64,000 nt of DNA from Endothia cerciana (GCA_026119935.1 JALRMH010000049.1:215685-279684), one strand, 5' to 3'. Shown: positions 23,357 through 35,207, counted from the stretch's first letter. Translations and numbers: made by a program. The notes: generated by a model from the letters alone, not told the origin.

Positions 23357-26183
23357 TCAGATATCGTCTTCGTCCTCATCCCTCTCCCTGCGCCTGCCCT
23401 TGCTGTCGAGCGTGTCCATGCTGATAGAGTCCGTGTCCCTACGGGCCGGCATCGCCAGGGCCGAACGCGCCGTCTCGTTGTTCTCGAGGAACTCGCGCAG
23501 CTTCTGCTTGCCGATCTCGACCGCCTGGCTGCTCGCGGCATTGGTCATCTGCATCATCGGCCCGAGCAGGTTGAGGTTGTATGCGACGTATGTGCCACCC
23601 GCCAACATGCAGAGCATGATGAACAGGACGGGGTTGCGGAGAACTGCAGGGCCGCTGTCAGCTAGCCATCCGCCGGACGGGAGAGGAGCAGGGGGGGAAG
23701 GAGAGAGGGGGGGGGGGGGGATTGCTGACCCATCCATATCTCGTTCCACCCAAGAACCAGGAGCACGACGTAGAAATACAGGGGGATCTGTGTGATGCCG
23801 CCCAGGGCGCTCCGCTTCGCCTCGACGTAGACGCCGTCTGCTGTCTTCTTGAAGCGGATGACGAGGTCCTGCCGCTTGCTCTCGCTGAGGACCGTCATCT
23901 CCTCCTCGAGGCTCTTGCCCTCCTCCTCGTCGACGCCGCCGATGGGGGCAAGGTCCTCCTCGTCGCTGGGCTCGGCGCCGCGGGGGTGGCTGCCGATGTA
24001 TGCAGGGAGGTCGGGGGGCCCGTACGTCTCTGACAGCCTGAACCTCGACAGCAGCGGGATGAGCACCAGCGTCGACTCGCGGGCACGGGTGTAGATCCCC
24101 TCGATGTCGTCGCTCGGGCGCCAGATCCTCGGGACGCCGGCGTCGTCGTACCGGAACTTGTCCTCGAAGTTCTCGCGCAGCTTGAGCAGGATGTTGCCCT
24201 CCATCACCTCCTCCTCGATCTTCTCCCGCAGCGCGACCCAGCTCTTCCGCCGCAGCCTCCACAGGCCGACCTCCACCTCGTCCTCCGTGGCCTCCAGGCT
24301 CCTGGCCCGGTCCCTGAACCTGTCCTGTGCCTCCTTCACGACGGACACAAAGACGTTCCAGATGCGGTCCCACAGGTCCTTCTCGGCTGGCGGCTTCTCG
24401 CCGTCCTCGGGCGCGCCGGAGCCGCCGCGCCCTGACCCCAGCCTGTTGAACTCCAGCCCGACCGCGTCCCCGAGGCGGGACCTGACCCACCGCTCGACAC
24501 GCGTGGCGAGCCGGCGCATCTCCTCCTTCCTGAGCCTCGCGCCGACCTCGTCGAGCTCCTTCCCGAAGAGCAGGTACTGTGGCTTGAAGTTGGTCCACGG
24601 GACGCCCTCGATGGCGAGGCTCTGCGCCTCCTTCTTGAAGATGTCCAGCGTCTTGCCCTTCTGCTTCTCGATGATCTCGGTGAACTCGTACTGGCCGCCG
24701 GCCTTCTGGCCGGCCTTGACAGCATTGGTCACGGCCTCGGTGAAGGCGGCGACGCCCTTCTTGTGGGCCGCCATCAGCTGGCCCTGGTACAGCGGCCTGA
24801 GGCGCCCGTCGATCTTGTCCTCCAGCTCGGCATGCTTCCTCTTGTACACCGCCTTGTGGTACCTGCCCGCCTGCACCTCGAACGCCTTGGTGGTCTTGTC
24901 GCGGGCAGATCTGCCCGTGGCGCCGAGGTCGGCCAGGACGGCAGGGGCGCCCGCCCTGGCGGCGTCCTGCTGCTGCTCCTCCAGCGGGACGATGTCGCTG
25001 TCGAACGCGACCAGGACCTCCCGGGCGATCTCGTCGCAGCGGAACTGCGCGAGGAGCTCCTGCTGGGTCGGCAGGTCGAGGTCCTTGTTGTTGACGATCT
25101 GGTCCCAGATGCCCTCGGCGTACACGGAGAACCCGTCGGCCGGGATCCTGCGGTGGTACTCGGACAGGAACACGCCGCCCGCAAACTCCTGGTCCGGGGT
25201 CGAGCGGTGCCCCGTCGTGAACCTCCTGGCCAGGGTGTCCACCTCCGACACGAACTTGTCAGGCTGCAGGATCTTGTGGGGGAGCGCGGCGAAGGCAAAG
25301 TCGAAGTAGTCCTCGATCTTCGAGCCTTCGAGCCCCTGCGGCTTCGATATCGAGGACCAGATCTTCGTGAGGTCCTGGACCAGGGTGTTGCGCAGGTTCT
25401 CGAGGGGGGTGTTCCCGATGTGATCGCGGATGACGAAGAAGAGCAGCGACCTGGGGTTGGACCTGTGGGGGGGGGGGGGTGACCTGGTCAGAACGCGCGA
25501 CCTCCAGAAAAGCCCACGCCCGGGGTGTGGACAGACTCACTGTTTATCCTTGAGGAAGAGCTGCAGGTTGACCTCGAAGACGGTCTTCAGCAGGCCCATG
25601 TTGGCGCCCTGGTACAGGCCGACCTGGTGCTCCCAGATGTTGACGATGAGGACCTCACTCGTGGCGAGGGCGAACAGGGCGCTCTTCCTCTCGAAGTCCT
25701 GGTCCTCGCCCCTCTCGCGGCCGTCGGTACCCTCGACGTCCATAACCAGGATGTTGTCGGCCAGCCTGACGGCGCCACCGGAGGCGGCCTCCTTCTTGTT
25801 CTTGGACATCCATATCCCCTTGGTGGTCTGCCGGCGCTCGGTCTCGGACATGACGCTGAACTCGGTGCCAAAGAGGTGGTTCAGCAGCGTGGACTTGCCG
25901 GTGGACTGGGAGCCGAAGACGGAGATGAGGTGGTAGTTGAAGCCAGCCGCGGAGACATGGCTCTGGACGAGGTAGTCGCCCAGGTGGGAGCTGTCCCGGC
26001 TCGTCAGCGCCTGTTGCTGTGTCCACCGGGGGGGGCCGCCCCAGGGGCGGTCCCCCCGGGCCAGCAGAAGAGGGTGTGTCTGTTGACTGACTTGTATTGC
26101 TTGTCCTCGTCAATGACCTGGACGCCATGCTCGTACTGCTCGGAAGAGGGCGCATCGCCCACGGCGGAGAAATGGCCGTTCAT
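23357..26183 (-). CDS. SEY1: Sey1, ER membrane-fusion GTPase (atlastin/RHD3 family)
   Basis: Dynamin-like GTPase that fuses ER tubules. Exons: about 26183-26088, 26010-25541, 25462-23730, 23643-23357. The last three joins are firm (phases 2 and 1) and restore family motifs; the first donor is uncertain (see findings). The protein starts MNGHFSAVGDAPSSEQYEHG, as in other fungal Sey1. The GTPase domain shows the P-loop GSQSTGKST, TTKGIW switch region, and MDVEGTDGRERGEDQ; VIRDH on exon 3 is the RD box. A long helical bundle follows. Two closely spaced membrane helices (PLYFYVVLLVLGWNEIW and NPVLFIMLCMLAGGTYVAY) form the hairpin anchor, split by intron 3. The tail is charged (RRERDEDEDDI). Introns 2 and 3 both carry sense-strand poly(C) runs. 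Confidence 0.93.
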
Positions 26184-26817
26184 GGTATGGTGGTGGTGGC
26201 CAAAGGTGGTGGGGGGGGGGGGGGCTCTCTCTCAAACTTGCAGTGGTATCAGGTCAGAAGGAGGATAGGGCCATGCCCGTGGCCGTGCTGCATGCGGTAG
26301 GGTGATTGCTTGATGAGGAGGAGGAGAAGGAGGAGGAGGAGAAGAGGAGGAGAAGGAGGAGGAGGAGGAGGAGGAGGAGGAGGAAGAGGAGGAAGAGAAG
26401 AGGCCACTGATGCGGCAGCAGGACCAGGCCGAGCTGGAGGGTTGACAGGTCCGCTCCGCATGTTGGCCACGACCACGCCTGCAGCGACTTGGCAAGTTCC
26501 GGCCAGCGGCCACTAAGCATCGACAGGGGTCCCGGTGGGTGGCAGCAGGACAGCTAACGAGGACAAGTATACTGTAGTTAGCCTACGTACAGTACCTCAC
26601 CTCGCACCCCGATGAATCGAGAGGTGAGGGCCCCTGCTGCATCGATCTCATCTAGCCTGGCACGACTCCAGAACCTAGAAAGGACAACACAGGTGGACAA
26701 ATAACCCGAGAAGAAAGACCTCGACATCCCCCCTCCCCGACCGGGCATTGCAAAGAAAAAATAAAAGAATAAAAAAAAATTATTTAAAAAATTAAAAAAT
26801 TAAAATAAAATAAAAAA
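26184..26817. other. SEY1 promoter side and tRNA 3' flank
   Basis: A 14-base G run at 26211-26224 and a (GGA)n-rich purine tract at about 26316-26400 lie upstream of SEY1 (CT-rich on its sense strand). From about 26755 to 26817 the sequence is almost pure A/T, giving oligo-T runs on the minus strand immediately after the tRNA gene, as expected for Pol III termination. No protein gene is seen. Confidence 0.55.
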
Positions 26818-26916
26818 TGCGCAAACCCGGAATCGAACCGGGGGCCCATCGAATCTGTCCCTTGATCATGGATCAGGAGATGGCAACGATGGATTTTACC
26901 ACTAAACCATTTGCGC
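26818..26916 (-). tRNA. tRNA-Gly(GCC) with a 28-nt intron
   Basis: Read on the minus strand, a 71-nt mature tRNA folds fully. The 7-bp acceptor stem GCGCAAA/TTTGCGC has discriminator A. The anticodon stem CATCG/CGATG encloses loop TTGCCAT with anticodon GCC, and the T arm is CCCGG-TTCGATT-CCGGG. A 28-nt intron sits next to the anticodon, at the canonical eukaryotic position. Six T follow the 3' end directly. The 5' half of this gene (26883-26917) is repeated exactly at 44199-44233. Confidence 0.93.
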
Positions 26917-26917
26917 G
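26883..26917. repeat. 35-bp direct repeat, left copy (tRNA-Gly 5' half)
   Basis: Identical over 35 bp, same orientation, to 44199-44233. It spans tRNA-Gly nucleotides from one base before the 5' end to the second base of the anticodon. The two copies differ at the very next base on each side. Likely the left attachment-site copy of the inserted island. Confidence 0.85.
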
Positions 26918-27497
26918 TATTTTTGTTCCTGCGTCAGCCGTTATATGTACCCGTATTGCGTCTCTTGTTAGGCACCTGAAAAAGGTAGCCTTTGCTTTCG
27001 GAAAATCCTGGATGGCCGCCGTGATTTTAGGACTATTGGGCGGACACATCGCTTAGTCGCTTAAGCAATCTAATTCGCGCAGACGGATGAGCCTTATGCC
27101 ATGCAGGTGAACGACTTCAATGTTGTGCATCAACGCAGCCCAAGGTTGTGCGTATTTCCACGTTGGCCAACCCTCTTCATCGCTTTGGGACCTCACGATA
27201 GTTGAAAATAAAAAAGGCAGTCGAAAAAAAAAGCAGTCGAAAGGTTTGTTGATTCAGTATAGTGCTAGAGCTTTGGGGAGGTTGCACCGCAGCCTTGCAA
27301 TAATTGCGACAAGCACGCAGACCCGGGTCCTTCTGTCGTTAAGTATAAGTTGCAGAGTTAGAGGAAGGTTTGAACGGAAAAGAACAGTTGGCATAGGACC
27401 ACACATTAGCTATCCGGTAGGTCGGTCCTCTCCTGCAGCTCATAACCACCCCCGGGCCGAGTGATTGGATTAGCCATACATCCACAAGGTTTGATTG
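26918..27497. other. Island left margin, no gene
   Basis: About 580 bp of moderate GC with no convincing coding frame. It contains a repeated AAAAAGGCAGTCGAAAA-type stretch near 27210-27245. I saw no terminal inverted repeat shared with the right margin. Confidence 0.4.
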
Positions 27498-29253
27498 CTA
27501 GATCATGAGACTCACAGGTTGGCAGGATGCCTCTCTACGCTCAGGCTGATGCTGGGAGCCCTGAGGGCCGAAGCTTCGAGATGGAGCCCCAACTTCGCGT
27601 TCAAAGGATTGGCGATGATGCCGAGAAACCTGGAGATCGACGCTCTGGGATGGAGATCCAGCTTCGCCATGGAACGATTCGCAAGCATCACCGAGCAGAT
27701 CTTTCGAGAAAAGCAGACATCTTGAGGTCGAGATTCGCTGTCCAGGATCCAAGACAAGCATTTGTTGTAGGGTTCGGCCAAGACGGCAGGTTTGGCCAGC
27801 TGCTTCTTCTACGACAGCATTGCACCATCTTTTGTGATTGTCGTACCTGGGAGGCAGGCCAAATGCGATCCTCAAGACAACAACGCCCAGGCTCCAGATA
27901 TCGACGGCAGAGGTATACTCTTTTCTTGGGGACCTGCTCCGGTCCGGCTGCTCTTGCTTGGCGGTATGCACTGACGTCGATTCTCTTGTTGATTCATTGG
28001 AAAGGTGTGTCGAGCTGCTCTTCGAGGAAGAGATTGTCCTGGAGTATATCTCGGGCGCGACATACTTGGGCGTGCCGCACGCCGTGACAAGCATGCTGCC
28101 TTTCTTGGAAAGGCCGAAATCAGTAAGCACGACATGGATAGTACCCTTCCCCAGATCGCGTGCAGCAACGAGGATATTTCCCGTCGAGATGTCACGGTGT
28201 GTAATGTTCTTCTCGTGCACGTAGGCTAAGGCGCTGAGACTCTGCTGTAGTACCTGGCACGACTCACCACAGCTGAAGGGAGACTGCTGGGAAAGGTTGC
28301 CGAGCGGAAAGTAGTCCATATACAAGGCTGGCTGCGGATCGTACTCTGATTCGACCAGCCGAATTATGTGGTCCTGTTCGGTCAGCGTCTGATTATTCCC
28401 ACCGAAGCTGATGGGGTAGGCTTACATGATCAAGGGTACGCATGTTCTCAATCTCACGCCTCCACATCCTCGATGCTTTCCTGTCGTCTCGTGTATCCCC
28501 TAACTTTCTCAAAGGCATTTTACAGGCGTAGGATTGACCCGTACTAACGTCCCACATACGCACCACCCGGCCGAAGCCTCCAGCCCCAAGCTCCTCCATC
28601 TCGAGCAAGATCCACTTCGAGCTGGGCGTCTGTACCGCACTGGCCAACGCGGTGCGTCTGTAGTGGATTCCAAGGTCCGCAAAGAGCGCGTCTGGGTGTA
28701 CTGTGCCCTGGCGAAAGCGTGCGACCCTTTCGGAATGGTCCCGGTCAAGCTGAAACGGATTCACCTTGATAAGGACAGACATATCCCGACGAGGCCGAAC
28801 GATGACACGCGTATTTTGGATTTCAGCGGCCCCGCCTATAACCCATTGGAAACCCGTCCTGATCTTTCCGGCATGGCCATCATACTGGACAGCGGTGCCG
28901 TTTCTGGAATTAAGATCGCGCACGATAAGGCGATCATCTTCGTCGAATGTGATAGCAAAATGGTGATTGCTAATGGTCTTCTTGTTCAGCACGAAGTCGC
29001 AGTCTTTCGCCGCGCCGAATACAAATCCTGTCCCCGTTCTCGGGCCGCGACTGAACCTCAACTCTAAGCGCAGCACGGTTTCGAGCACATCTTCCGCGGT
29101 GGCAGTGGACTCGCGGCTAGCCCAGTCGTAGACTTCGTTCTCCACGTAAGACTAGTCAGCCAATTTGAGATTGTCTCTGATTATGTCTTCGGCATGACGA
29201 TTTTCGTTGTGTGCGTACAAATACGCGATGAGATCAGCGTCGTGGGGTGCCAT
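27498..29253 (-). CDS. FHA-domain serine/threonine kinase, with an in-frame TAG near the start
   Basis: Exons 29253-28426 and 28373-27498 join in phase 0 across a 52-nt intron and place TLDH next to DHIIRLVE, a typical kinase beta3/beta4 region. The FHA domain (about residues 67-130) has the phospho-threonine-binding HHFAITF and LNSRNGT elements. The kinase has a glycine loop (LGAGGFGRVV), lysine in YACKMPL, HRDISTGN, TDFGLSK, APEIY and DIWSLGV, so catalytic residues are present. The order FHA-kinase resembles Rad53/Chk2-type checkpoint kinases, but the divergent sequence suggests an accessory paralog. Codon 34 (29154-29152) is TAG, with coding-like sequence on both sides in the same frame and no phase-0 GT donor before it. 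The gene is therefore either a young pseudogene or starts in an unseen way. The tail has two imperfect copies of a unit of about 22 residues. Confidence 0.65.
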
Positions 29254-29850
29254 AGTTGTTTGAAAAGGAGAGGGTGAAATAGTTGTATCTGGTGAAAATG
29301 GTAGACCTGACTGTCTCCTCACGAAAGAAACAAATGCTCAGTTATCATAAGCAAGTTGATGTAATACTTCCAGGATGCTACTTTGGACACTGGTAACTTT
29401 GGGTGGCCCCAGATGAGGGCGGCTGGCAATTTGGTAATAGTGGCGTGCTGAGTGAACAGTTACCAGTCAGACAAGGGGAGCTTGGGACAAAGTTACCAGC
29501 ACCCTTGGTATTTGCGGGCGCTAATGTGACTGGTCACACAGGTGAAAGCTTGCTTTTGGCGGTACTGATAACGGCTTGGATCCCTAGCCAGTATTGATCA
29601 GTATCAGCTCATGACCTGGGTACTCCCTGCTAGTCAAGGCTACTTCTTGCAGCGGGGGCAGCAGAAGTGACTTGCGCGCCCCGCGAAAGAGCCACAGAGA
29701 CCTCACAGGGGGTGTAATGTTTCGGCCTCCCATCTCAGGCAGAAACTTTCGCAAGCAGGCCCCACATGACATCGATGGTGGATTTGTTGCACCAACTCTT
29801 TCCCTTCACGTCACAACACGACTCTCGTGAGAATCGCCAGATCGGACACC
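29254..29850. other. Divergent spacer between FHA kinase and short ORF
   Basis: Promoter-sized 600-bp gap. Short phrases recur: the motif around GTTACCAG/GGTAACTTTG appears at about 29391-29401, 29459-29465 and 29492-29499. No gene is supported. Confidence 0.35.
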
Positions 29851-30249
29851 ATGCAAACCAGATCCAGGACTACGATACTAGCACAGAAACCGCTGGCCTG
29901 CGAAGTCGCAGCTCTCACTGATGCGGAACTAGACCAGTATCTTCAGGACCACCGTCATCAGGTCGCAGTTCAGGACCCAGATCAAATACCGGAATCTTTC
30001 ATCGAACGACTCAGGTAAGCTGCACACCTCAACTGTTTCCGATCCAGAGGAACCTACTAACACGCAAGAAGAGATCGCGCACTACAACCGAAGGCGGCTC
30101 CGGCTCTCAACCTCGACCAAGTCAACACTCGATTGCTCGCGGCGACACAAGAGCCCAGCCCTCCGCTGGAGCGATCGGCCTCCTCCTCCTCCTCCTCCTC
30201 CTCCTCCGTATTGTCCTCAGTGTTCTCATCGTTGTCCGTGTTTTCGTGA
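29851..30249 (+). CDS. Short hypothetical protein with serine-rich tail
   Basis: Two exons, 29851-30014 and 30069-30249, are joined by a 54-nt intron with donor gtaagc and branch ctactaac; the phase-2 join gives 114 aa. The protein has a charged helical first half (ALTDAELDQYLQDHRHQ) and ends in a serine run encoded by (TCC)n followed by hydrophobic/serine residues. I recognise no family. It is divergent from the FHA kinase, 600 bp away, inside the putative island. The good intron and continuous frame argue that it is a real gene, but no function can be stated. Confidence 0.5.
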
Positions 30250-32346
30250 TCTGTTACGTGGACACTTTTGACTTTGAGAGGAGGCTGACGTCTGGTAGGC
30301 TGAGGCTTTTCTTTTTGTTTTTGCGCTTCGTTGTTTCATATTACCGACTTGTGTGTCTGGATCTAGATGTTTACCTAGGCATCGGCATGTGGCTGTTCCT
30401 CTACCTCCCTTATGTAGAAATAACAGCTTTGTGAGTGACTTGATTTCGGTTTTCTATTGTAAGAGTCATTCCGTCCAGCAGAATTTCATTTGCGCATTTG
30501 ACTTAAGGTCTGTAGCTTTGAAAATGCGGTGCTTAATTTGACATGTTTGATTCTTCTACTGAGGTTTGGCTTCAAGGAATTTTAAATTAAAACTAATACA
30601 ACCGATTTCCTCCCGCATTCTAATCGCAGAAAGCCGTAAAGATAGTGTTTTAGTACCTAGGTAGAGCTGATAATGCGAGCTTCCTGAGACACAGTACTGA
30701 CAGGGTGAGAAAAACGAGCATATGATTTGCGGTTTTTTATGGTAGTACATTTCCCATTCTCTATATTTCCTAAACAAAGCCAAAGCTACTAGAACTGCTC
30801 CGTGGCCGACGAGCGCCCAGCGTATATGAGAATGGGAAACCAGAGACCGTCGTCTTTACTATCAGCTTCTTTAGTATTCACGCGAAGTCGGAATCCAAGG
30901 GATTACAAGGTGCAAGACTTCGCCTAATATAAGTTCGAGATGGGCTGGAAAGGAAGGTAAAATACAGATTCCATGACAGCAGCTGCAGCGTGCCAGCTAG
31001 CTTCTTGCGCTATGCTTAAAATAAAAAAATAAAAAAAATAAAAAATAAAAAAGTAGTCTGCTTCTTGTGAGCGACGACTTCTATTTGAAACTGTAAGACT
31101 GGTGGATCAACCCGGACTTGAGGCTGTGGTGTAAGAGATTGGGGGATTGTTAGGCTCTCTTATTCTGGGCACGCAATGGCATGATATCAATACCACAAGA
31201 TCGGCCTCAGTCTGGTCTAGTGATCGGGGCGCGCTGGCTTCGTGCATCGTCAATCGATCTGACATCTTTCTACTCCTCACCTACCCTCCTATATAGGAAG
31301 TCTTCCTGTGAAGCTTGAGTCATGGACGGTGACAAGGCTGACCTGTCACCCATTCACCCATCCCTTGTTCTCCGCTGATCCCGTCAAATATCACCAGCAT
31401 TCCGGTAGGCACTAAGGTGCCACGTCCCTTCGCCTCTACTGTAACTCAGCACGCACGGCTGCCTATATTACACCAACACAATATACTTCAGGGGCCCAAA
31501 GATGCACCTTTGTCTCCTCTAGCGAGCCGAGGTTGTCTCTTAATTACCCCAGGTCCCGTTCCTGCCGCGATCCTGTGACTGACAGACCCAGCCGGCTACG
31601 ACAACGCATCATGTGCGGGCCGGTAAGGAGGACGTGGAGGTGTGCCGCCTGGCGACCTCACCTGCAGCGCCCGCTTGTGTAGAGGGGTGGGGAGACGCTG
31701 GAAGGGGTAGAGAAATGGGAATTTCTCGATATCTTGGACAGCCAGCATAACGAAGGCAGATTGTACTACAAGGTGCAATGGAGAGATCACGCTGCCACAT
31801 GGCGACCGGATGCCGACCTGAAGGGCAGCGATGAAGCTAATATCCTACGCTTTCAAGCCGCGAATCCGGGTAATTAAGCCAGGCCCTCCGCAGTAATCAG
31901 AGCGCCCAGCACAGGCTAGACCACTACGGAGATCAGCAAGAATTTCATGTTCTTTACTGAAACAACGGATTTTTGAGTGTCTATTCATTATGGGAATAGA
32001 TGGCAGGTTTACAGCGTTTCGAGACGATACGCGTACCACCACACGACTCTGTGGGCGCATGTTGCATACCCGGGCCACGCCTCTCATCGTAGGTACCTAC
32101 GGCGGGCCCCTTCAGGCCCTCAGAGACACAGCCACGACGTTTGCTGCATGTCACCCCGGCCATCATGACGTTGTGGATGCAGCTGGTCTCTCGACGCGGC
32201 GCAGTAATTATTACTCACTCACTTGCATACCATGCCCAAAGTCTTGGTTGGACACGGCGCAAAGCCTGCCTGCACTTTTGCCGCTCCCACTCGCGCCTCA
32301 GTCTTGCTAGCATTCCTCCACAGGACCCTGAAGCCAACGGCATACA
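30250..32346. other. Gene-free AT-richer island interior
   Basis: A 2.1-kb stretch with no supported gene. It includes an A-rich low-complexity run at about 31019-31052, a lower GC content than the flanking core blocks, and frequent stops in all frames. It may contain decayed transposon sequence that I cannot classify. Confidence 0.4.
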
Positions 32347-32389
32347 ATGGAGACCAACAGCACCTTAATCGACCATCTGAGTTCCAGCG

Positions 32390-32437
<48 letters not shown>

Positions 32438-34283
32438 CGTCTGGACGCTCGCTGTTCTGGGGCCTTGCTGCGATCGCTCTGAATGCCATGCTGCAACCTT
32501 CAGTGAGACCAACTCTTCACCACTATTAGGCCAGAGGCCCCCCTTTGAGACACCAATGGGGTTCTGACCGTCGGTGCAGTTCACCGGAAACGTATTGAGT
32601 CGTGGCGTCTTCGAGGACTCCCTGGCACCGCACCGCTCTTCGCCATGTGTATGCTTGACGGATGCTGCAGCAGATGTCTGGCTTATCGCCCGCCGTTTTC
32701 GCCGATCATCAAACGGTACACAGGATGACCGGCCGCGCGCGTCTCCAGTCGCCGTGTCCATGCGGCTGGCAACGTTCCTGTTCGGCGTCCTCCCCCAGGT
32801 CATCAAGATCTTCAGCGCACGCGGCATCCCTGTCACCCAAGCTGTGGTCGCCGGCCTGTTCCTGAGCACCATCATCTCTATGGCACGGACACTGCACCTC
32901 GTGGATGGACAACAGGATCTGGCAGAGGGGCAGGAAGACTTCACGGACTTGTTGAGTCCTGGCCCTGGCTCTGACGCGACGGAAGATGCCAGGGTAGCCG
33001 ATAACAGGGTGAAAGTAATCTTGGGTCTTGTCGCGATTTTTCCGCACGCCATCGCCCTCAGCTACGTCTGGACCGCCATAGCAAGCCGTACCAGCATCGA
33101 GCTGATCTCAGAAGACGTCGTGAACGGGGCACAATGGATAGCCGGCACCTTGGGTTTCCTGACGATACTCTATCTACTTCTGCAAGTGGTGTGCTTTACG
33201 GTTTGGAAAAGTTATCTGCTGCCGAGATCTGCAGTAGCGATTGTCGCGGCCGTGACAAGGACTTATGAACTTGTATTCCTGCTTACGCACGACAGGAAAT
33301 ATAACGCGACTAGGAAAAGGTTATGGCTACCGTTGTGCTTCTACGCAGCACTGGGCAGCTACTTCATGGCTTGGGCGTTGAAGAGAGCCGCATCCAGGTT
33401 TTTGGGGAGGTCTAGCAACACTCCACAAACCAACGAGGAAGTTGGAAGTATCGACCAGCCAGGTACAGAGATGCTGTCAATACCAGGCCCAGATAATCCC
33501 TCGGCTACGGTGTCCGACATCGACAGGGTGAGCATTGATATAGCGACTGGGGCTGGGCATCATGAAGACTCCGCTCACGAGCGTGCTCCATTAGACAGCA
33601 CCCAGGGCGGGCAACATTCCTGTAATATCCAGACTTCACCTCGGCCCCATGGTTCTCATCCTACCACACCTCGACCGCCTCAGTCGGTACATTCGCCGCC
33701 AGCAGCTGACCCTGCGGATCCAACGACAAGACCCGGAGACGTCACTACCAATGAAGACCAATCGGGTGTCACCGACGACATACCACTCTGGATGAACATG
33801 ATGTTATACCCGGCTGTCGCGTACCTACTGCTACTCCACCTTGCGGGTGTCTTTCCCCTGGAGAGCTCGGATGAGCCGGGCGCGGCCGAAGAAGGAACTG
33901 CCAGCCAGCACCCACAGCCTAATACAGCCGACGAGGTTCCGTACCCTGAGACCGTACAACCAGCGGGTTCCAACTTCTGGCGCTTCCTTCTGAAACCAGT
34001 CTTTCTGTTCAGTAGTTCTCTACTGTCAAATGGCAGTGTCCGTCTCGTCGTTCGGTACTTGTGTTTGACCGTACATTATCTAATAAAGGGAACATTTATT
34101 GCTGGTCTTCAAATATGGGCCTACCCGTTTCACCGGGCCAGGGCGAAGCTGAGTAATGACTTCGAAGACATAGCCTGGGTTGCTTTTGGGATACTAAACG
34201 TTGCGACGACTGCAATATACTATTTGTTGATATTTGACGGGGAAGGCACGTATATGCCTCAGTGGACTAGTTTACTTGGCTAG
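32347..34283 (+). CDS. Polytopic membrane protein of unknown function with polyQ N-terminus
   Basis: Exons 32347-32502 and 32580-34283 join in phase 0 across a 77-nt intron and give 619 aa. The first exon encodes METNSTLIDHLSSSG and then 15 glutamines from a pure CAG repeat. Membrane helices can be seen around ATFLFGVLPQVIKIF, VTQAVVAGLFLSTIIS, VILGLVAIFPHAIALSYVW, AGTLGFLTILYLLLQVVCF, LPLCFYAALGSYFMAW, two thirds along at MLYPAVAYLLLLHLAG, and near the end at VAFGILNVATTAIYYLLIF. A hydrophilic Pro/Ser/Thr-rich loop of about 150 residues separates the two halves. I do not recognise the family. The open frame is intact, unlike most neighbours in the island. Confidence 0.65.
32392..32436. repeat. 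(CAG)15 coding microsatellite
   Basis: Fifteen perfect CAG codons in exon 1 of the polytopic membrane protein, encoding polyglutamine; likely length-variable between strains. Confidence 0.95.
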
Positions 34284-34533
34284 GTCGGAGGATTTTTCTG
34301 TTGGAAAACAACCCAAGGGTCTATGAATCGTAAGGTGTTCTTTTCTCTGGGGGGACACTCCAGGTCTCCAGGCTGTAAGGCTGAGTGTCCCGGATATACG
34401 CTGATGATTAAGTGCATTTGATAGCAATAGAAAAGATAGCGTAGGAGGTATTCGTCCGCTTGATCGATGTTATATCTGGAGAGAAGCCCTGGGGGTACAC
34501 GCCAAATCGAGGCCCAACCTCAACCGAAACTTA

Positions 34534-35110
34534 TTATCTCTGCCACTCTGCCACTCTACCACGTGCTTTCACAGCTACTGGCCATGTATCCTCCGATTCA
34601 AATTCCAACCCTCTGCTGTTCTCAACCTCCTTGCAAGCCCGATCCAACCTCCCCTGAGCCTCCTGCCCCACCAGATCCTCTGTTGCGCTACGGAATACAC
34701 AACATATCTCCTTCGCCCACCATTCATTCGCTTCCCTTGAGCAGCCGGTAGCGTATTCAGACTGTATACGGCGCAGATCCTGCCTGAACAGACGGGTGGC
34801 TGCTGCGATGGTGTGCATAGTTGTCTCGTCTTCCTTGGCTTCGGGCCGGCCACCGAAGATAAGGTCTTGGCTTGGTGTAGGAGAGTGGCAGTGAAGCTAA
34901 AGAAAGGACTTGATACGGGTCAGCCATGAGGTGCTGAGCTGCACATCTGGTGGTCGGCTCCCGAGTCGGCGTAGTTGTTGTTGTTGTTGTTGTTGTTGTC
35001 TGTAGCGGCAGCAGCCTGAGCTCGAAGCTGTTCACTCCCCTCCGACAGGCCTGGTCCCCCGTCCTGAGATGTGTCTCCCTTGGTGGCTGACTCGATCCTC
35101 TGTGCGCTGC
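34534..35110 (-). CDS. Possible short multi-exon gene or remnant, unrecognised
   Basis: On the minus strand a plausible terminal exon runs from about 34900 (after an acceptor ending ctttctttag) to a stop at 34534. It encodes a charged helical segment (SQDLIFGGRPEAKEDE, then EANEWWAKEICCVFRS). An upstream exon-like frame at about 34930-35110 encodes a Ser/Gly/Gln-rich stretch with seven asparagines from a (GTT)n repeat on the plus strand. No start exon could be fixed and no domain recognised, so this could be a gene fragment. Confidence 0.25.
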
Positions 35111-35207
35111 TTGAAGAAGTAGCACGCGAATTTGATGTCCCTTACCATTGTCTTCGACGGCGCTATCACGGCACACCTCCGCGTAACTCTCGCGAGCCAG
35201 CCGGTGA

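Noticed and set aside
23357..24598. 413-codon minus frame overlapping SEY1
   Set aside because: Its last 95 codons are the genuine Sey1 terminal exon; the rest is an out-of-frame reading of Sey1 exon 3.
34984..35000. GTT/CAA trinucleotide run as possible CRISPR or telomere-like repeat
   Set aside because: Simple (GTT)n microsatellite of seven units without spacers; no CRISPR arrays occur in this eukaryotic window.
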